DNA of 38,212 nucleotides from JAHJDS01 sp964569795 (GTDB lineage: Bacteria > Desulfobacterota > Desulfarculia > Desulfarculales > JAHJDS01). The notes under the pieces are model-generated. The model was given only the letters and a program-made list of their open reading frames with translations. It did no database searches and was not told the origin of the DNA. The position numbers were made by a program, and so were the translations under genes. Below, piece by piece: positions 7,890-17,017 of the stretch (its first letter is position 1; every line of letters starts with the position of its first letter). Location: positions 1-38,212 of the forward strand of contig CAZMVB010000037.1 of the NCBI GenBank assembly GCA_964569795.1, given 5' to 3'.

Positions 7890-10800
7890 TCAGGCCGCCT
7901 CGGGGGCCTCTTTCTTCCGGAGACGCATGACTCGTTCCTGGGCCGACATGAACAGCGAGAACAGGCAGGGCACCAAAAAGAGGGTGAAGACCGTGGACAC
8001 CAGCAGGCCGCCCACGACCACGGCCCCCAGGCCCCGGTAGAGCTCGGAGCCCGCCCCGGGGAACAGGACCAGGGGCATCATCCCGAAACAACTGGTCAGG
8101 GCGGTCATCATGATCGGCCGGATCCGGGTCCGGACGCTCATCCGGATGGCCTCGCGGTGGTAGAGCCCGTGGTCGCGCATGAAGTTGAGGGCCTGGTGGA
8201 CGATCAGGATGGCATTGTTGACCACGACCCCGATGAGGATGACAAAGCCGAGCATGGTCAGCACGTCCATGGCCTGGTAGGCAACGAACTGGTTGACCAG
8301 GTACAGGCCCAGGAAGCCGCCGGCCGCGGCCAGGGGCACGCTGAACATGATCACCAGGGGATAGGCGAAGTTCTCGAACAGGGCGGCCATGAGCAGATAG
8401 GTGATGATCAGGGCCAGGATGAAATTGCCCAGCAGGGCGTTCTTGGTCCGGGTCAGGTCGTCGGCCGTGCCGGTCAGGCGGATGGCGTAAAGGCTGTTGG
8501 CGCCCAACTGCTGGCGCAAGGGGGCGATGACCTTCTGCCGGATATGGTCCATGGCCAGTTCCAGGGGCACCCGTTCGGGGGGCAGGACCTGGATGGTGAT
8601 CGCCCGCTGGCGCTCGACGCGCAGGATCTGGGTGGGCCCGGCGACGAGTCGCACGTCGGCCACGGCCGACAGGGGCACCCGCTTGCCGGCCGGGGTGTTG
8701 ATCAGGGTGTGTTCGAGCTGGCCCAGACGGGAGATGAAGTCCTCGGGGGCCTTGACGGTCAGATCGATGCGGGTGCCCTGCCAGTAAACCTCGGCGACCT
8801 TGACCCCCTCGATCAGGGACCGGACAAAGGTCCCGATGTCGGCGGCCTTGAGGCCCAGCCGGGCGGCCCGGTCCCGGTCGGGGATGATCCGCAGTTCGGG
8901 GTTGCCCAGGTCCAGCCCGGGATTGGGCCGCATCTGGGCTTCGGGCATGAGCTGCTTCAGACGTAAAAAAGTCGCCTGGGCCAGTTCGATGAGGCGGGTC
9001 AGGTCCGGCCCCGAGATCTCGACCTCGATGACCCGGCCCTGGGACGAGCCCCGCCGGAAGAGGCTGGTCTGCTGGACGATGGAGATCATCCCCGGCACCC
9101 CGGACACGATCTTCCTCACGAACGGGATCAACTCCCGGGTCCGGTCGAAATCGGCCGAGGCGGCGCCCATGAAGAACTGGCCCAGCCGGCCGACGAAGAA
9201 GAAGTGGTCAATGTTGGGCCCGTCGGGGCTTGAGGGCCGTCTCGTCTTCTCGTAGGCCTCCCAGCGCGGCCGGACGTGATCCTCGACGTATTTGGCCGTC
9301 CGCAATATCTCGTCGTTGCTGTAGCCCGGCGGGGGGAGCATCATGGCGAAGACCAGGTTGCGGTTGCCGGTGGGCAGGTACTCGGCCTTGGGGATCAATC
9401 CGAAGGTCATGGCCACACTCGCCCCGGTCATGATGACGACCACGGCCAGCCGGGTGGACACCCGCCCGCAGAGCCAGTAAACCAGTCCGGACACATAGCC
9501 GGCGATCTTGTCGGCCACATCGACCAGGCCCAGCAGATGGTACAGGGGATGGCGCCAGATGGAATCGGTGAAATGCCGCTCCCCCATCATCCGGGCGGCC
9601 ATGGTCGGGATGACGGTGATGGCCACGATCAGGCTGAGGAAGATGGAGCAGGAGATGGCGATGGCGATGTCCCGGAAGAGCTGGCCGGCCTCCTGCTGGA
9701 TGAAGATGACCGGCAGGAACACGGCCAGGGTGGTCAGGGTGGAGGCCACCAGGGCCCCCCAGACCTCGGCCACGCCCTTGCGGGCCGCCTCGAAGGGCGG
9801 CAGTCCGCCCTGGTGGAGACGATAGATGTTCTCCAGGGAGACGATGGCGTTGTCCACGACCATGCCCGTGGCAAAGCTGAGTCCGGCCAGGGAGATAACG
9901 TTGATGTTGCGCCCGAAGGCGACCATGATGATGAAGGTCCCCACGACCGAGATGGGGATGGCCAGGGCGATGATCACCGTCGGGGCGACGCGGCGCAAGA
10001 ACAGCAGCAGGACGATGATCGCCAGGACCCCGCCCAGGTAGAGGTTGGTCTGGACCAGGTCGATGGCCTTGTTGATGTACTCGGTCTCGTCATAGACCTG
10101 GGTCAGCTTCAGGCCCCGGGGTCCGAGGACGTTCTTGTTGACCTCGGTGATGGCCTTCTTGAGCTGGGCCATGACCGTCAGGACGTTCGAGCCGGTCTGG
10201 CGGATGACCCGCATGACCATGGCCGGGTGGCCGCTGGCCCGGACGACCGAGTCCAGGCGCTTGTACCCGATCCGGCTGGTGGCCACGTCGCGGACGTAGA
10301 TCGGATTGCCGCCGACCTGGTGGGTCACGACCACCCCGGGGACGTCCTCGGGCTTGAGGAACTCGGCCGTGGTCCTGACGGTGTAGGACCGCTTGCCCTG
10401 GTCGAAGACGCCGCCCGAGACGTTCTTGTTCTCGGCCTGCAGGCCGGCGATCAACTGGTTCAGGGTCAGGCGCCGGGCGGCCATCTTGCCCGGGTCGAAG
10501 ACGACCTGCATCTCGACCTCGCGTCCGGAGAACAGGTCCACCTTGGCCACGCCGGGAATCCGCTCCAGCCGGGGCTGGACATTGTCCTCGACGAATTTGC
10601 GCATGAGCAGGATCGACGGGCCGCCGGCCGCCACCCTGGTGATGCTCAGGTAGGCGATGGGCGGGCTCTGGTCCGAGGCCGAGGAGATGATCGGCTTGTC
10701 GGCGTCCAGGGGATAGCTCGGCACCTGCTGGAGCTTGTTGTTGACCTGCAACATGGCCGTGTCCATGTTGGTGCCGATGGCGAACTCGAGGGTGATGACC

Positions 10801-11066
10801 CCCTGGGAGTAGTAGGAGGTGCTGGTCATGTCGGTCAGGCCCTCGAGGGACCGGAGCTGCTTTTCCTGGGGATCGACGATCTCGCGCTCGATCTCCTGGG
10901 GCGAGGCGCCCAGCCAGATGGTCTGGACGGTGATCGTCGGCCGGTCCACGTCCGGGATGAGCTGGATCGGAATGCGGAACAGGGACAGCAGGCCGAACAG
11001 GACGACCAGGATCACCCCGACGGCCACGGTCACCGGACGGTCGATGGCGGTGTCGATCAGGGTCAC
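7890..11066 (-). CDS. RND efflux transporter, inner-membrane pump (AcrB/HAE1 family)
   Basis: A 1058-residue proton-driven pump, the usual length for the AcrB/MdtB family. It starts with IDTAIDRPVTVAVGVILVVLFGLL (TM1) and the IPIQLIPDVDRPTI motif. A large periplasmic loop follows, then TM2-6, with the TM4 proton-relay segment TGMVVDNAIVSLENI at about 400-414. Asp405 is present and Asn406 replaces the second Asp of AcrB, a common variant in this family. A second set of TM helices begins after about residue 535, and the C-terminal half ends near GVVVNNAILIVHQA and MTALTSCFGMMPL. ATG 11066 overlaps the adaptor stop by 4 bp. No outer-membrane TolC-type gene lies in the window. The substrate is unknown; lipophilic compounds are more likely than metals, given no CusA-like Met-rich features. 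Confidence 0.93.
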   Translation of the reverse strand: MTLIDTAIDRPVTVAVGVILVVLFGLLSLFRIPIQLIPDVDRPTITVQTIWLGASPQEIEREIVDPQEKQLRSLEGLTDMTSTSYYSQGVITLEFAIGTNMDTAMLQVNNKLQQVPSYPLDADKPIISSASDQSPPIAYLSITRVAAGGPSILLMRKFVEDNVQPRLERIPGVAKVDLFSGREVEMQVVFDPGKMAARRLTLNQLIAGLQAENKNVSGGVFDQGKRSYTVRTTAEFLKPEDVPGVVVTHQVGGNPIYVRDVATSRIGYKRLDSVVRASGHPAMVMRVIRQTGSNVLTVMAQLKKAITEVNKNVLGPRGLKLTQVYDETEYINKAIDLVQTNLYLGGVLAIIVLLLFLRRVAPTVIIALAIPISVVGTFIIMVAFGRNINVISLAGLSFATGMVVDNAIVSLENIYRLHQGGLPPFEAARKGVAEVWGALVASTLTTLAVFLPVIFIQQEAGQLFRDIAIAISCSIFLSLIVAITVIPTMAARMMGERHFTDSIWRHPLYHLLGLVDVADKIAGYVSGLVYWLCGRVSTRLAVVVIMTGASVAMTFGLIPKAEYLPTGNRNLVFAMMLPPPGYSNDEILRTAKYVEDHVRPRWEAYEKTRRPSSPDGPNIDHFFFVGRLGQFFMGAASADFDRTRELIPFVRKIVSGVPGMISIVQQTSLFRRGSSQGRVIEVEISGPDLTRLIELAQATFLRLKQLMPEAQMRPNPGLDLGNPELRIIPDRDRAARLGLKAADIGTFVRSLIEGVKVAEVYWQGTRIDLTVKAPEDFISRLGQLEHTLINTPAGKRVPLSAVADVRLVAGPTQILRVERQRAITIQVLPPERVPLELAMDHIRQKVIAPLRQQLGANSLYAIRLTGTADDLTRTKNALLGNFILALIITYLLMAALFENFAYPLVIMFSVPLAAAGGFLGLYLVNQFVAYQAMDVLTMLGFVILIGVVVNNAILIVHQALNFMRDHGLYHREAIRMSVRTRIRPIMMTALTSCFGMMPLVLFPGAGSELYRGLGAVVVGGLLVSTVFTLFLVPCLFSLFMSAQERVMRLRKKEAPEAA

Positions 11067-12256
11067 GGACGCTTGAGCCCCGTTCTGGCGTTCAGGGGTT
11101 TGAAGTCCGGACCGACCGGCCGGACCTGCTGGCCGGGGAACAGCCGCTCGTTGCCACGGACGACCACCAGCATGCCCGGCTTGAGCCGGCCGAAGATCTC
11201 GATGAATCGCCCGTGGACCGGCCCGATCCGGACCGGGATGGGCATGGCCCGGCCGCCCAGGACGGCGAAGACGACCCGCTGGTTGGGGGTGGTATAGACC
11301 GCGTCGATCGGGGCCAGGAGGGCCCGCCGGGGACGGCCCACGGCCAGGGTCACCCGGGCCAGCATGCCACTCTTGATGACCAGGTCCGGATTGGGCACCC
11401 GGACCTTGACCGGGAAGGTGTGGGCGTTCTGATCGCCCGCGGGGACCACCGCGGCGATGAGCCCGTAAAAGACCCGGCCCGGGAGCCCGTCAAAGGTCAC
11501 CCGGACCCGGGGGCATTTCAGCCGCAGCGAGACAAAGGGAAAGGCCTCGAACAGGGCCAGGGCCAGCGAGGTTTCGACCTCGGGGCAGGCCCGCAGGGCA
11601 CGGATGTACCGCTCGGGCACCGGGACGACCACGTCCACCGGGTGAAGCTGGACCATGGTCAGGACCGACCCGCCCTTGGCCACCCACTGGCCGAGCTGGG
11701 TCTGGCGCTCGACGACCACGCCGTCGAACGGGGCCGGGACGACCGTCTTGGCCAGGCGGTCCTGGAGGAGTTTCAGTTCGGTCTGCAGCCGCTTGGCCCG
11801 ATGCTGCAGGGCGAGCATGGCGTAGCGGGCCTTGTCCAATTCCTGCTGGGCCGAGACCTTGCGCCGGAAAAGGGCGGCCTGGCGGTTGTACTCGCGCCGG
11901 GCCAGGGTCAGATTGGCCCGGGTCTCCTCGAGGGAGGCCTGGGCCCCGGCGATCTGCCGGCGCAACTCGTCGTCATTGAGCCTGACCAGGGCCTGACCCA
12001 GGGTCACCCGGTCACCTTCCTCGACCAGAAGCTGACTGACCTTGCCCGGCTCCTCGGCGGCGACCACGGACCGGCGGAAGGCCTCGGCCGTGCCCACCAG
12101 TTCGACCTTGACCACCACCTCCCGCTGGACCACCGGGGCGACCACCACCGGCGGCGCCGGACGGGCGGGGCGGGCGGCCTCGACCGGTCCGACCAGCCAG
12201 GCGGCCGTCATCCCGGCCGCCGCGGCCAGGACCGCGATCTTGGTCTTGATGTTCAT
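11063..12256 (-). CDS. RND efflux periplasmic adaptor (membrane fusion protein)
   Basis: A 397-residue HlyD/AcrA-family adaptor linking the pump to an outer-membrane channel. A signal peptide covers about residues 1-27 (ending GPVEA). Next comes a split lipoyl domain (VVAAEEPGKVSQLLVEEGDRV and VVPAPFDGVVVERQTQLGQWV), with an alpha-helical hairpin between the halves (about residues 95-170, RRQIAGAQASLEETRANLTLA onward). Beta-barrel and membrane-proximal domains complete the C-terminal half. No lipobox Cys is present, so it is probably soluble in the periplasm. GGAGAG lies just before ATG 12256. Its stop overlaps the pump start. A 90 bp gap separates it from the Nudix gene upstream, which could hold a promoter, though I see no clear one. 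Confidence 0.92.
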   Translation of the reverse strand: MNIKTKIAVLAAAAGMTAAWLVGPVEAARPARPAPPVVVAPVVQREVVVKVELVGTAEAFRRSVVAAEEPGKVSQLLVEEGDRVTLGQALVRLNDDELRRQIAGAQASLEETRANLTLARREYNRQAALFRRKVSAQQELDKARYAMLALQHRAKRLQTELKLLQDRLAKTVVPAPFDGVVVERQTQLGQWVAKGGSVLTMVQLHPVDVVVPVPERYIRALRACPEVETSLALALFEAFPFVSLRLKCPRVRVTFDGLPGRVFYGLIAAVVPAGDQNAHTFPVKVRVPNPDLVIKSGMLARVTLAVGRPRRALLAPIDAVYTTPNQRVVFAVLGGRAMPIPVRIGPVHGRFIEIFGRLKPGMLVVVRGNERLFPGQQVRPVGPDFKPLNARTGLKRP

Positions 12257-12346
12257 CTCTCCGCTCGTCGGGACGATGAGTAGTCCGATAATTGAACCAC
12301 AATCCCGGGGCCGGCGGCAATGGAAATCGGCATTGCCCGGGCCCGG

Positions 12347-12766
12347 TCACGGCCCGGCCAGCCGCCGGGCCACCTGCCGGTCAACGTCCAGCAAATCGTA
12401 TTCCATCAGCCGGGCCGGTTCGACCCAGGCCACCCGGTCCACCCCCAGCGGCCGGGGCGGGCCGGCCGTCAGCCGGCAGGCATAGACGTGAAGCCGATGG
12501 GGGCCGGCGGCCCGGTCAAAGGGGAGGCTCATCAGCCGGGGACCGACCGCGACCGCGACCCCCAGTTCCTCTTGGATCTCCCGGGCCAGGCACTGCTCCA
12601 GGGTCTCGTCCGGCTCCTGCTTCCCGCCCGGAAACTCCCACCGGCCGGCCATGAACGACCCCGGCGGCCGACGGGCCAGCAGGACCAGGCCGTCCCGCTC
12701 GATCACGGCCGCGGTGACGTGGGTCATTGCCGCGTCCGGGGGCGTTGTCGGCGATGGCGGCGTCAT
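12347..12766 (-). CDS. mutT: Nudix hydrolase, MutT-like 8-oxo-dGTP diphosphatase
   Basis: 139 residues. The Nudix box is complete: Gly48-x5-Glu54-x7-Arg62-Glu63-x2-Glu66-Glu67-x-Gly69, in GGKQEPDETLEQCLAREIQEELG. It is preceded by MAGRWEFPGGK, typical of MutT proteins that clear oxidised nucleotides. The C-terminal WVEPARLMEYDLLDVDR also fits MutT. The start at 12766 has AGGGG just upstream. Met14 is an alternative start that would remove a Pro-rich tail not expected in the family. It lies 73 bp downstream of the TPR gene on the same strand. Substrate preference within the family is not certain. Confidence 0.88.
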   Translation of the reverse strand: MTPPSPTTPPDAAMTHVTAAVIERDGLVLLARRPPGSFMAGRWEFPGGKQEPDETLEQCLAREIQEELGVAVAVGPRLMSLPFDRAAGPHRLHVYACRLTAGPPRPLGVDRVAWVEPARLMEYDLLDVDRQVARRLAGP

Positions 12767-12839
12767 GGTCCCCTGAGGGCCGCTCGCGGCGGCCCGGTCA
12801 TCCCTTCTCCGGTCTCGCCCCGCCGGCCCCGGCGGCCGG

Positions 12840-15254
12840 TTATCGGCCGGGGCCGGTCCGGGGGCTGGCGATCCGCGAATCCAGATACTCCTGCTTGGCC
12901 CGCTGCAGGCCCTGTTCGATCTTCCGGTCGCCCGGAAAAAGCCGGCGCAACCGCTGAAAGGTGGTGACCGCGTCCTTGTACCGGGCCAGGTTGCGATAGA
13001 CCCGGGCCAGCCTCAGGAGCAGCTCCTTGTTCCTCGGCTCGGCCGAAAGGAGGCGGCGGTAGTGAACCAAGGCGTCCTTGAACCGGCCCGACTTGTCCAG
13101 CAGGACCGCCAGATCGAGCCGCAGGTCCCGGTTCCGGGGATGGAATTTGATGGCCTGTTCCAGGGTCCCGGCGGCGGCTCCCTTGTCATTCAAGAGCAGG
13201 TAGGCGTGGGTCAGCGAGCGCAGCAGGCCCAGGTCCTGGGGGCTGGCCTTGAGGCCCCGTTTGAGGACCGAGGCCATCTGGGGGTATTGCTTTTTCCGCC
13301 GAAAATAGTCGGCCAGCCAGTGGACCAGGTCCAGGCGCCGGGGTCGGGCCTTGATCAGGGCCAGGGTCTCCACCGCGGCCGGTTCGAGGTCGTTGTTCTT
13401 GATGAGCGTCTCCCGCCGCAGCTCGCGCAGGGACAGGTTGTGGGGGTCGTCGGCCACCATCTTGCCCAGCAGGGCCGCGGCCGCCGCCCAGTTCTTGGTC
13501 TCGAGATAGGTCGCTACCAGATTGTGGCGATAGACCTTTTTAGCGGCCCGGTCGGCGTCGGTCCGGGCCGGCAGGGCCAACAGCCTTTGGTAAACGGCGA
13601 TCTGTCCGGCCAAGTCCTTGAGTTTTTGTCTGAGGTCGAGCAGCCAGAGCAGGGCCTGGCGGTCGTCGGGCTTGATCTTGATCCACCGGTCAAGGACCAG
13701 GGCCGCGTCCTCGAATTGCCTGTCGCGCGTCAGGGCCTGGACCAGGGCCAAACGGTAGGTCCGGTTCCTGGGGGCCCGGCGGACCAGGAAGGTGAAGTGA
13801 TCGGCGGCCTCGCCGTTTTTGCCGAGCGAGAGGAGATGGACCGCCAGCCGCCAGCGGACGTCGAGGTTGTTCCGGTCCACGTTCAGGGCCTTTTCCAGGA
13901 GCCGGGTCTTCTCGCGGGGCTTGTGGTTCCGTCCGGCCTGGAGGGCCATGATCAGATATTTCTTGATTCGCTGTTTTCGGGGAAGCTGATCGACCAGGCC
14001 TTCCTCGATTCGTTCGGCGGCGGCGACGTTGCCCAGCCGGCGATAGATGTCGGCCAGGGTCCGGCGCTGATCCGGATCGTTGTGGGTCAGCTTGACCACG
14101 CCCTTCTGGACGGGCAGGGCGGTCCGGTACCAGCCCCGGGCCAGCAGGCGGCGGACGACCCACTGCCGGGTGGCCAAATCATGGGGCCGCCGCCCGACCA
14201 GCTTGACCAGGGTCTCCCGGAGCCGGTCGGCGATTCGGGACCCGGCCCTGGCCGACCCGGCCCGATCGAGCCGCCTTTCCAGGAGCCGGACGTAGCGCTT
14301 GGCCACGACCACGTTTCGGGGCAAAAGCCGGCTCAGACGGCCGAGGGTGGCCAGGTATTCATCCCGGCGTTTCGGGTTGTTCTTGAGCAGGGCCGCCAGC
14401 CGGGTCAGGACCGCGGGCGACCGCTTCCAGCCCTTGATGTCCTTGAGGGCCTTTTCGGCCAGCGAGGGCCAGCCCTGCTCCTGGTAGGCCCGGGCCAGGA
14501 CCATCAGGTTGCGCCGGGACGGCTCGAGCCGGGCCAGCCGGGCCAGGACCTTCAGCCGCCGCCGGCCGCTCCCCGGCCCCCCGGCCTTGAGCAGCCGCCG
14601 GTAAAAGTCGGCGGCCAGCTTCGGCTCGCCGGTCCGCTCCGCGGTCTGGGCGATCTTCAGGAGCAGGTCCGGGTCCTGGAGGCCCTGTTGAAAGGCCTGG
14701 AGGAGCAGGGTCAGTTTTCGTCCCGGATCAGTCGTCCGGCCGGCCAGGCGGACCCGGTCGGCCGCGGTGAGGGTCACTGAAACCGGCACGCAGGCCAGGG
14801 TCTGTTCGCCCCGGGTTATCTGCAGTTGGAGGCGGGAATCGGGATCAAAGGTCCGGCCGGCCAGCAGGCCCTGGACGGTGGTGGTGAAGGGCAGGCGGTG
14901 GGCCTTGATCCGGGGCCCGAGCGGCCTTCGGTCGCAGGTGAACCCGAAGACCACGCCTTGATTGAACGGCACGTTGGTGTCTATCTTCTCCACCTTCAAC
15001 GGCTCGTCGAGCCGGACGTGATTCAGGGTCTCGCCCGGCCGGAGCAGTTGGCGGGTGGCCCCCTTCTTGACCACCAGCGAGGTCAGGACCGGCCGCCGGG
15101 GGGCGAGCAGGTAGCCGACGAGGTCCTTCTGGCTGCGGGGGGCGACGGCGTACCAGACGATCAGGGCCAGGGCCAGGGCGACCAGGACATAGATGATCCT
15201 GGCGCCCCGCCGGGGCGGTTTGGACTCGTACAGGCTGCGCTCGATATCGACCAC
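12840..15254 (-). CDS. Membrane-anchored periplasmic TPR protein (PflB-like layout)
   Basis: 804 residues from a GTG start at 15254, with AGGAG 6 bases upstream. A short basic cytoplasmic tail precedes one transmembrane helix (about 19-40, RIIYVLVALALALIVWYAV). A region rich in beta strands follows (about 55-165), then a long TPR solenoid from about 175 to 790. Its repeats include DFYRRLLKAGG, NLDVRWRLAVHLLSLGKNGEAADHF, LLRSLTHAYLLLNDKGAAAGTLEQAI and DALVHYRRLLSAEPRNKELLLRLARVYRNLARYKDAVTTF. No enzymatic motif is seen. It is transcribed away from the FleQ-like regulator. The size and order (one TM, then periplasmic TPRs) recall PflB, part of the motor scaffold of Campylobacterota. That comparison rests on layout only; a general assembly TPR protein is equally possible. 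Confidence 0.8.
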   Translation of the reverse strand: MVDIERSLYESKPPRRGARIIYVLVALALALIVWYAVAPRSQKDLVGYLLAPRRPVLTSLVVKKGATRQLLRPGETLNHVRLDEPLKVEKIDTNVPFNQGVVFGFTCDRRPLGPRIKAHRLPFTTTVQGLLAGRTFDPDSRLQLQITRGEQTLACVPVSVTLTAADRVRLAGRTTDPGRKLTLLLQAFQQGLQDPDLLLKIAQTAERTGEPKLAADFYRRLLKAGGPGSGRRRLKVLARLARLEPSRRNLMVLARAYQEQGWPSLAEKALKDIKGWKRSPAVLTRLAALLKNNPKRRDEYLATLGRLSRLLPRNVVVAKRYVRLLERRLDRAGSARAGSRIADRLRETLVKLVGRRPHDLATRQWVVRRLLARGWYRTALPVQKGVVKLTHNDPDQRRTLADIYRRLGNVAAAERIEEGLVDQLPRKQRIKKYLIMALQAGRNHKPREKTRLLEKALNVDRNNLDVRWRLAVHLLSLGKNGEAADHFTFLVRRAPRNRTYRLALVQALTRDRQFEDAALVLDRWIKIKPDDRQALLWLLDLRQKLKDLAGQIAVYQRLLALPARTDADRAAKKVYRHNLVATYLETKNWAAAAALLGKMVADDPHNLSLRELRRETLIKNNDLEPAAVETLALIKARPRRLDLVHWLADYFRRKKQYPQMASVLKRGLKASPQDLGLLRSLTHAYLLLNDKGAAAGTLEQAIKFHPRNRDLRLDLAVLLDKSGRFKDALVHYRRLLSAEPRNKELLLRLARVYRNLARYKDAVTTFQRLRRLFPGDRKIEQGLQRAKQEYLDSRIASPRTGPGR

Positions 15255-15289
15255 CGTCGCTCCTGAAAAAGGGCCCTCTCCGGACTCAA

Positions 15290-15319
15290 ATTATACTTTA
15301 TCCGGGCCCATCCCTCCAA
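15290..15319 (-). promoter_or_regulatory. Possible sigma-70 promoter for the TPR gene
   Basis: On the minus strand, a perfect TATAAT (15295-15290) is preceded after 18 bp by TTGGAG (15319-15314, four of six matches to the -35 consensus). The predicted start of transcription lies about 25-30 bases before the GTG start at 15254. Confidence 0.5.
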
Positions 15320-15367
15320 GCGCTTGCCCGGGGACAGGCGGTCCCGGCGGTTATTTGGGGAAATAGG

Positions 15368-15396
15368 TTGCCGTAAAACCGCAAATGGGCTAAAAA
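15368..15396 (+). promoter_or_regulatory. Weak possible sigma-70 promoter for the FleQ-like gene
   Basis: TTGCCG (15368-15373), a 17-bp spacer and TAAAAA (15391-15396) each match the consensus at four of six positions, 25 bases upstream of the TTG start. The A/T-rich stretch stands out in this GC-rich DNA. A sequence with GG and GC at sigma-54 spacing also overlaps here but is a poor match. Confidence 0.3.
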
Positions 15397-15420
15397 AATA
15401 TCGGAATTGGAGGAAAGGGT

Positions 15421-16821
15421 TTGACCTCGAGGATTTTACTGGCCCTGGCCGACGAGACCTTTGCCGATCGTCTCTTCGCCGAGCTGACCGAACGGGGCTT
15501 CGAAGTCAGCCGGGCCAAGAGCACGCCAACGGCCGTGGACTACGCCCAGAGCGGCGAGGTGGCGGCGATGATCGTCGGGGCCGGCTGGCCCCGGGGCGAG
15601 GGGCTGGAACTGACCCGGCGGGTGCGGGCCCTCTGGCCGTCGGCCACGGTGTTCATGGCCGGCCTGGACAACGATCCGAGCGTGGTCGTCGAGTCGATCA
15701 AGGCCGGGGCCGACGACTACGTCCTGGTCTCCAGTTCGGCGGCCGAGGTGGTCGGCCGTCTGGCGGCGACCCTGGCGCCGGTCCCGACCGGCCCCGAGGA
15801 TGAACAGATCGAGGACGCCTCCCAGGTCCTCGAGGGGATCATCGGCCGCTCGGCCCCCATGCAGCGGGTCTTCGAGCGGATCAGGAAGGTGGCCGGGGCC
15901 GACTCGACGGTCCTGGTCCTGGGCGAGAGCGGCACGGGCAAGGAGCTGATCGCCCGGGCGATCCACGCCCTGAGTCCCCGGGCCCGCGGCCCGCTCATCC
16001 CGGTCAACTGCGGGGCCATCCCCGAGGAACTCCTCGAGTCCGAACTGTTCGGTCACGAAAAAGGGGCCTTCACCGGCGCCATCAAGACCCGGCTGGGCCG
16101 CTTCGAGCTGGCCAAGGGGGGGACCATCTTCCTGGACGAGGTGGGCGACATGAGCCCCAACCTCCAGGTCAAGCTCCTCCGGGTGCTCCAGGATCACCAG
16201 TTCGAGCGCATCGGCGGCACCCGGACCATCAAGGCCGAGATCCGGGTCATCGCCGCCACCAACCAGGACGTCAAGGTCAAGGTGGCCGACGGCCTGTTCC
16301 GCGAGGACCTGTACTACCGCCTCAACGTGATCCCGATCCATCTGCCGCCGCTGCGGGAGAAGCTGGAGGACCTGCCCGCCCTGGCCGAGCATTTCGTGGC
16401 CGGGTGCGCCGCCCGCATGGACGCGGCCCGGCCCCGGATCCCGGCCCCGATGATGGACCTGTTTCTGAGCTACGACTGGCCGGGCAACGTCCGCGAGCTG
16501 GAGAACGTGATCGAGCGGCTGGTCATCCTGTCCGAGGGCGACGAGCTGTCCATCGACGAGTTGCCCGCCCGGATCAGGGCCATCGAGCCGGGCGCGGCCC
16601 CGGCCCTGGTCCCGGCGGCGGGCCAGATCTTTTCCTTTGCCGAGCCCGGACCCGAGGGCATTTCCTTTAACGAGGCCGTGGACGACTTCGAGCGGCGGCT
16701 GATCGACTGGGCCCTGAGGGCCTCGGACGGGGTCAAGAACCGGGCCGCCTCCCTGCTGGGACTGAATCGGACGACCCTGGTCGAGAAGATCCGCAAGAAG
16801 GGGATCAAGGGTCCGTTCTGA
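15421..16821 (+). CDS. fleQ: Sigma-54 activator, FleQ/FlrA-like, with degenerate receiver
   Basis: A 466-residue bacterial enhancer-binding protein. Residues 1-120 form a receiver-like domain without the phospho-acceptor: the usual DxxMP motif reads GAGWP, putting Gly53 where Asp should be, and the conserved Lys is replaced in YVLVSSS. The AAA+ domain has Walker A GESGTGKE (168-175), the sigma-54 contact loop GAFTGA (215-220) and Walker B GGTIFLDE (233-240). The C-terminus is a Fis-type HTH with NRAASLLGLNRTTLVEK, as in FleQ/FlrA flagellar master regulators. The start is TTG 15421, with GGAGGAAA upstream. An unphosphorylatable receiver means control by another input; FleQ itself uses c-di-GMP and FleN, but I cannot tell whether that holds here. 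It heads the flagellar region and is divergent from the TPR gene. Confidence 0.87.
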   Translation: MTSRILLALADETFADRLFAELTERGFEVSRAKSTPTAVDYAQSGEVAAMIVGAGWPRGEGLELTRRVRALWPSATVFMAGLDNDPSVVVESIKAGADDYVLVSSSAAEVVGRLAATLAPVPTGPEDEQIEDASQVLEGIIGRSAPMQRVFERIRKVAGADSTVLVLGESGTGKELIARAIHALSPRARGPLIPVNCGAIPEELLESELFGHEKGAFTGAIKTRLGRFELAKGGTIFLDEVGDMSPNLQVKLLRVLQDHQFERIGGTRTIKAEIRVIAATNQDVKVKVADGLFREDLYYRLNVIPIHLPPLREKLEDLPALAEHFVAGCAARMDAARPRIPAPMMDLFLSYDWPGNVRELENVIERLVILSEGDELSIDELPARIRAIEPGAAPALVPAAGQIFSFAEPGPEGISFNEAVDDFERRLIDWALRASDGVKNRAASLLGLNRTTLVEKIRKKGIKGPF

Positions 16822-16960
16822 TACGTCATAATATTGACAGGCACCCGCGATCGGACCGGGGGGGAGACGATCGATTTGAGTTGTTGTTTCGCGGGCGGCC
16901 CTGAGTTAAACTGTTAAAGATATGATTAAGTTGCAACCGGGAGGCCGTCCGAAAAAGGCG

Positions 16961-16976
16961 TGGCCCGCTCCTTGCA
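16961..16976 (+). promoter_or_regulatory. Sigma-54 promoter upstream of the AMIN-TPR gene
   Basis: TGGCCCGCTCCTTGCA matches the -24/-12 consensus TGGCACGNNNNTTGCW at every fixed position except one (A to C). The spacing from GG to GC is exactly 10. Transcription would begin near 16987. This makes ATG 16991 almost leaderless and favours ATG 17018 as the start. Confidence 0.8.
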
Positions 16977-17017
16977 ACCTGGCCTGACAAATGCCGTCCG
17001 CCGGGAAAAACAGACGG

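Noticed and set aside
9276..11297. Long plus-strand open frame (673 codons) opposite the RND pump
   Set aside because: The composition is a typical antisense shadow (Asp/Gly/His/Gln-rich). The minus-strand pump is full-length and convincing.
16834..16839. Perfect TTGACA after the fleQ-like gene, possible sigma-70 -35
   Set aside because: The sequence 16-18 bp downstream is GC-rich with no -10 match. The sigma-54 site at 16961 explains the next gene better.
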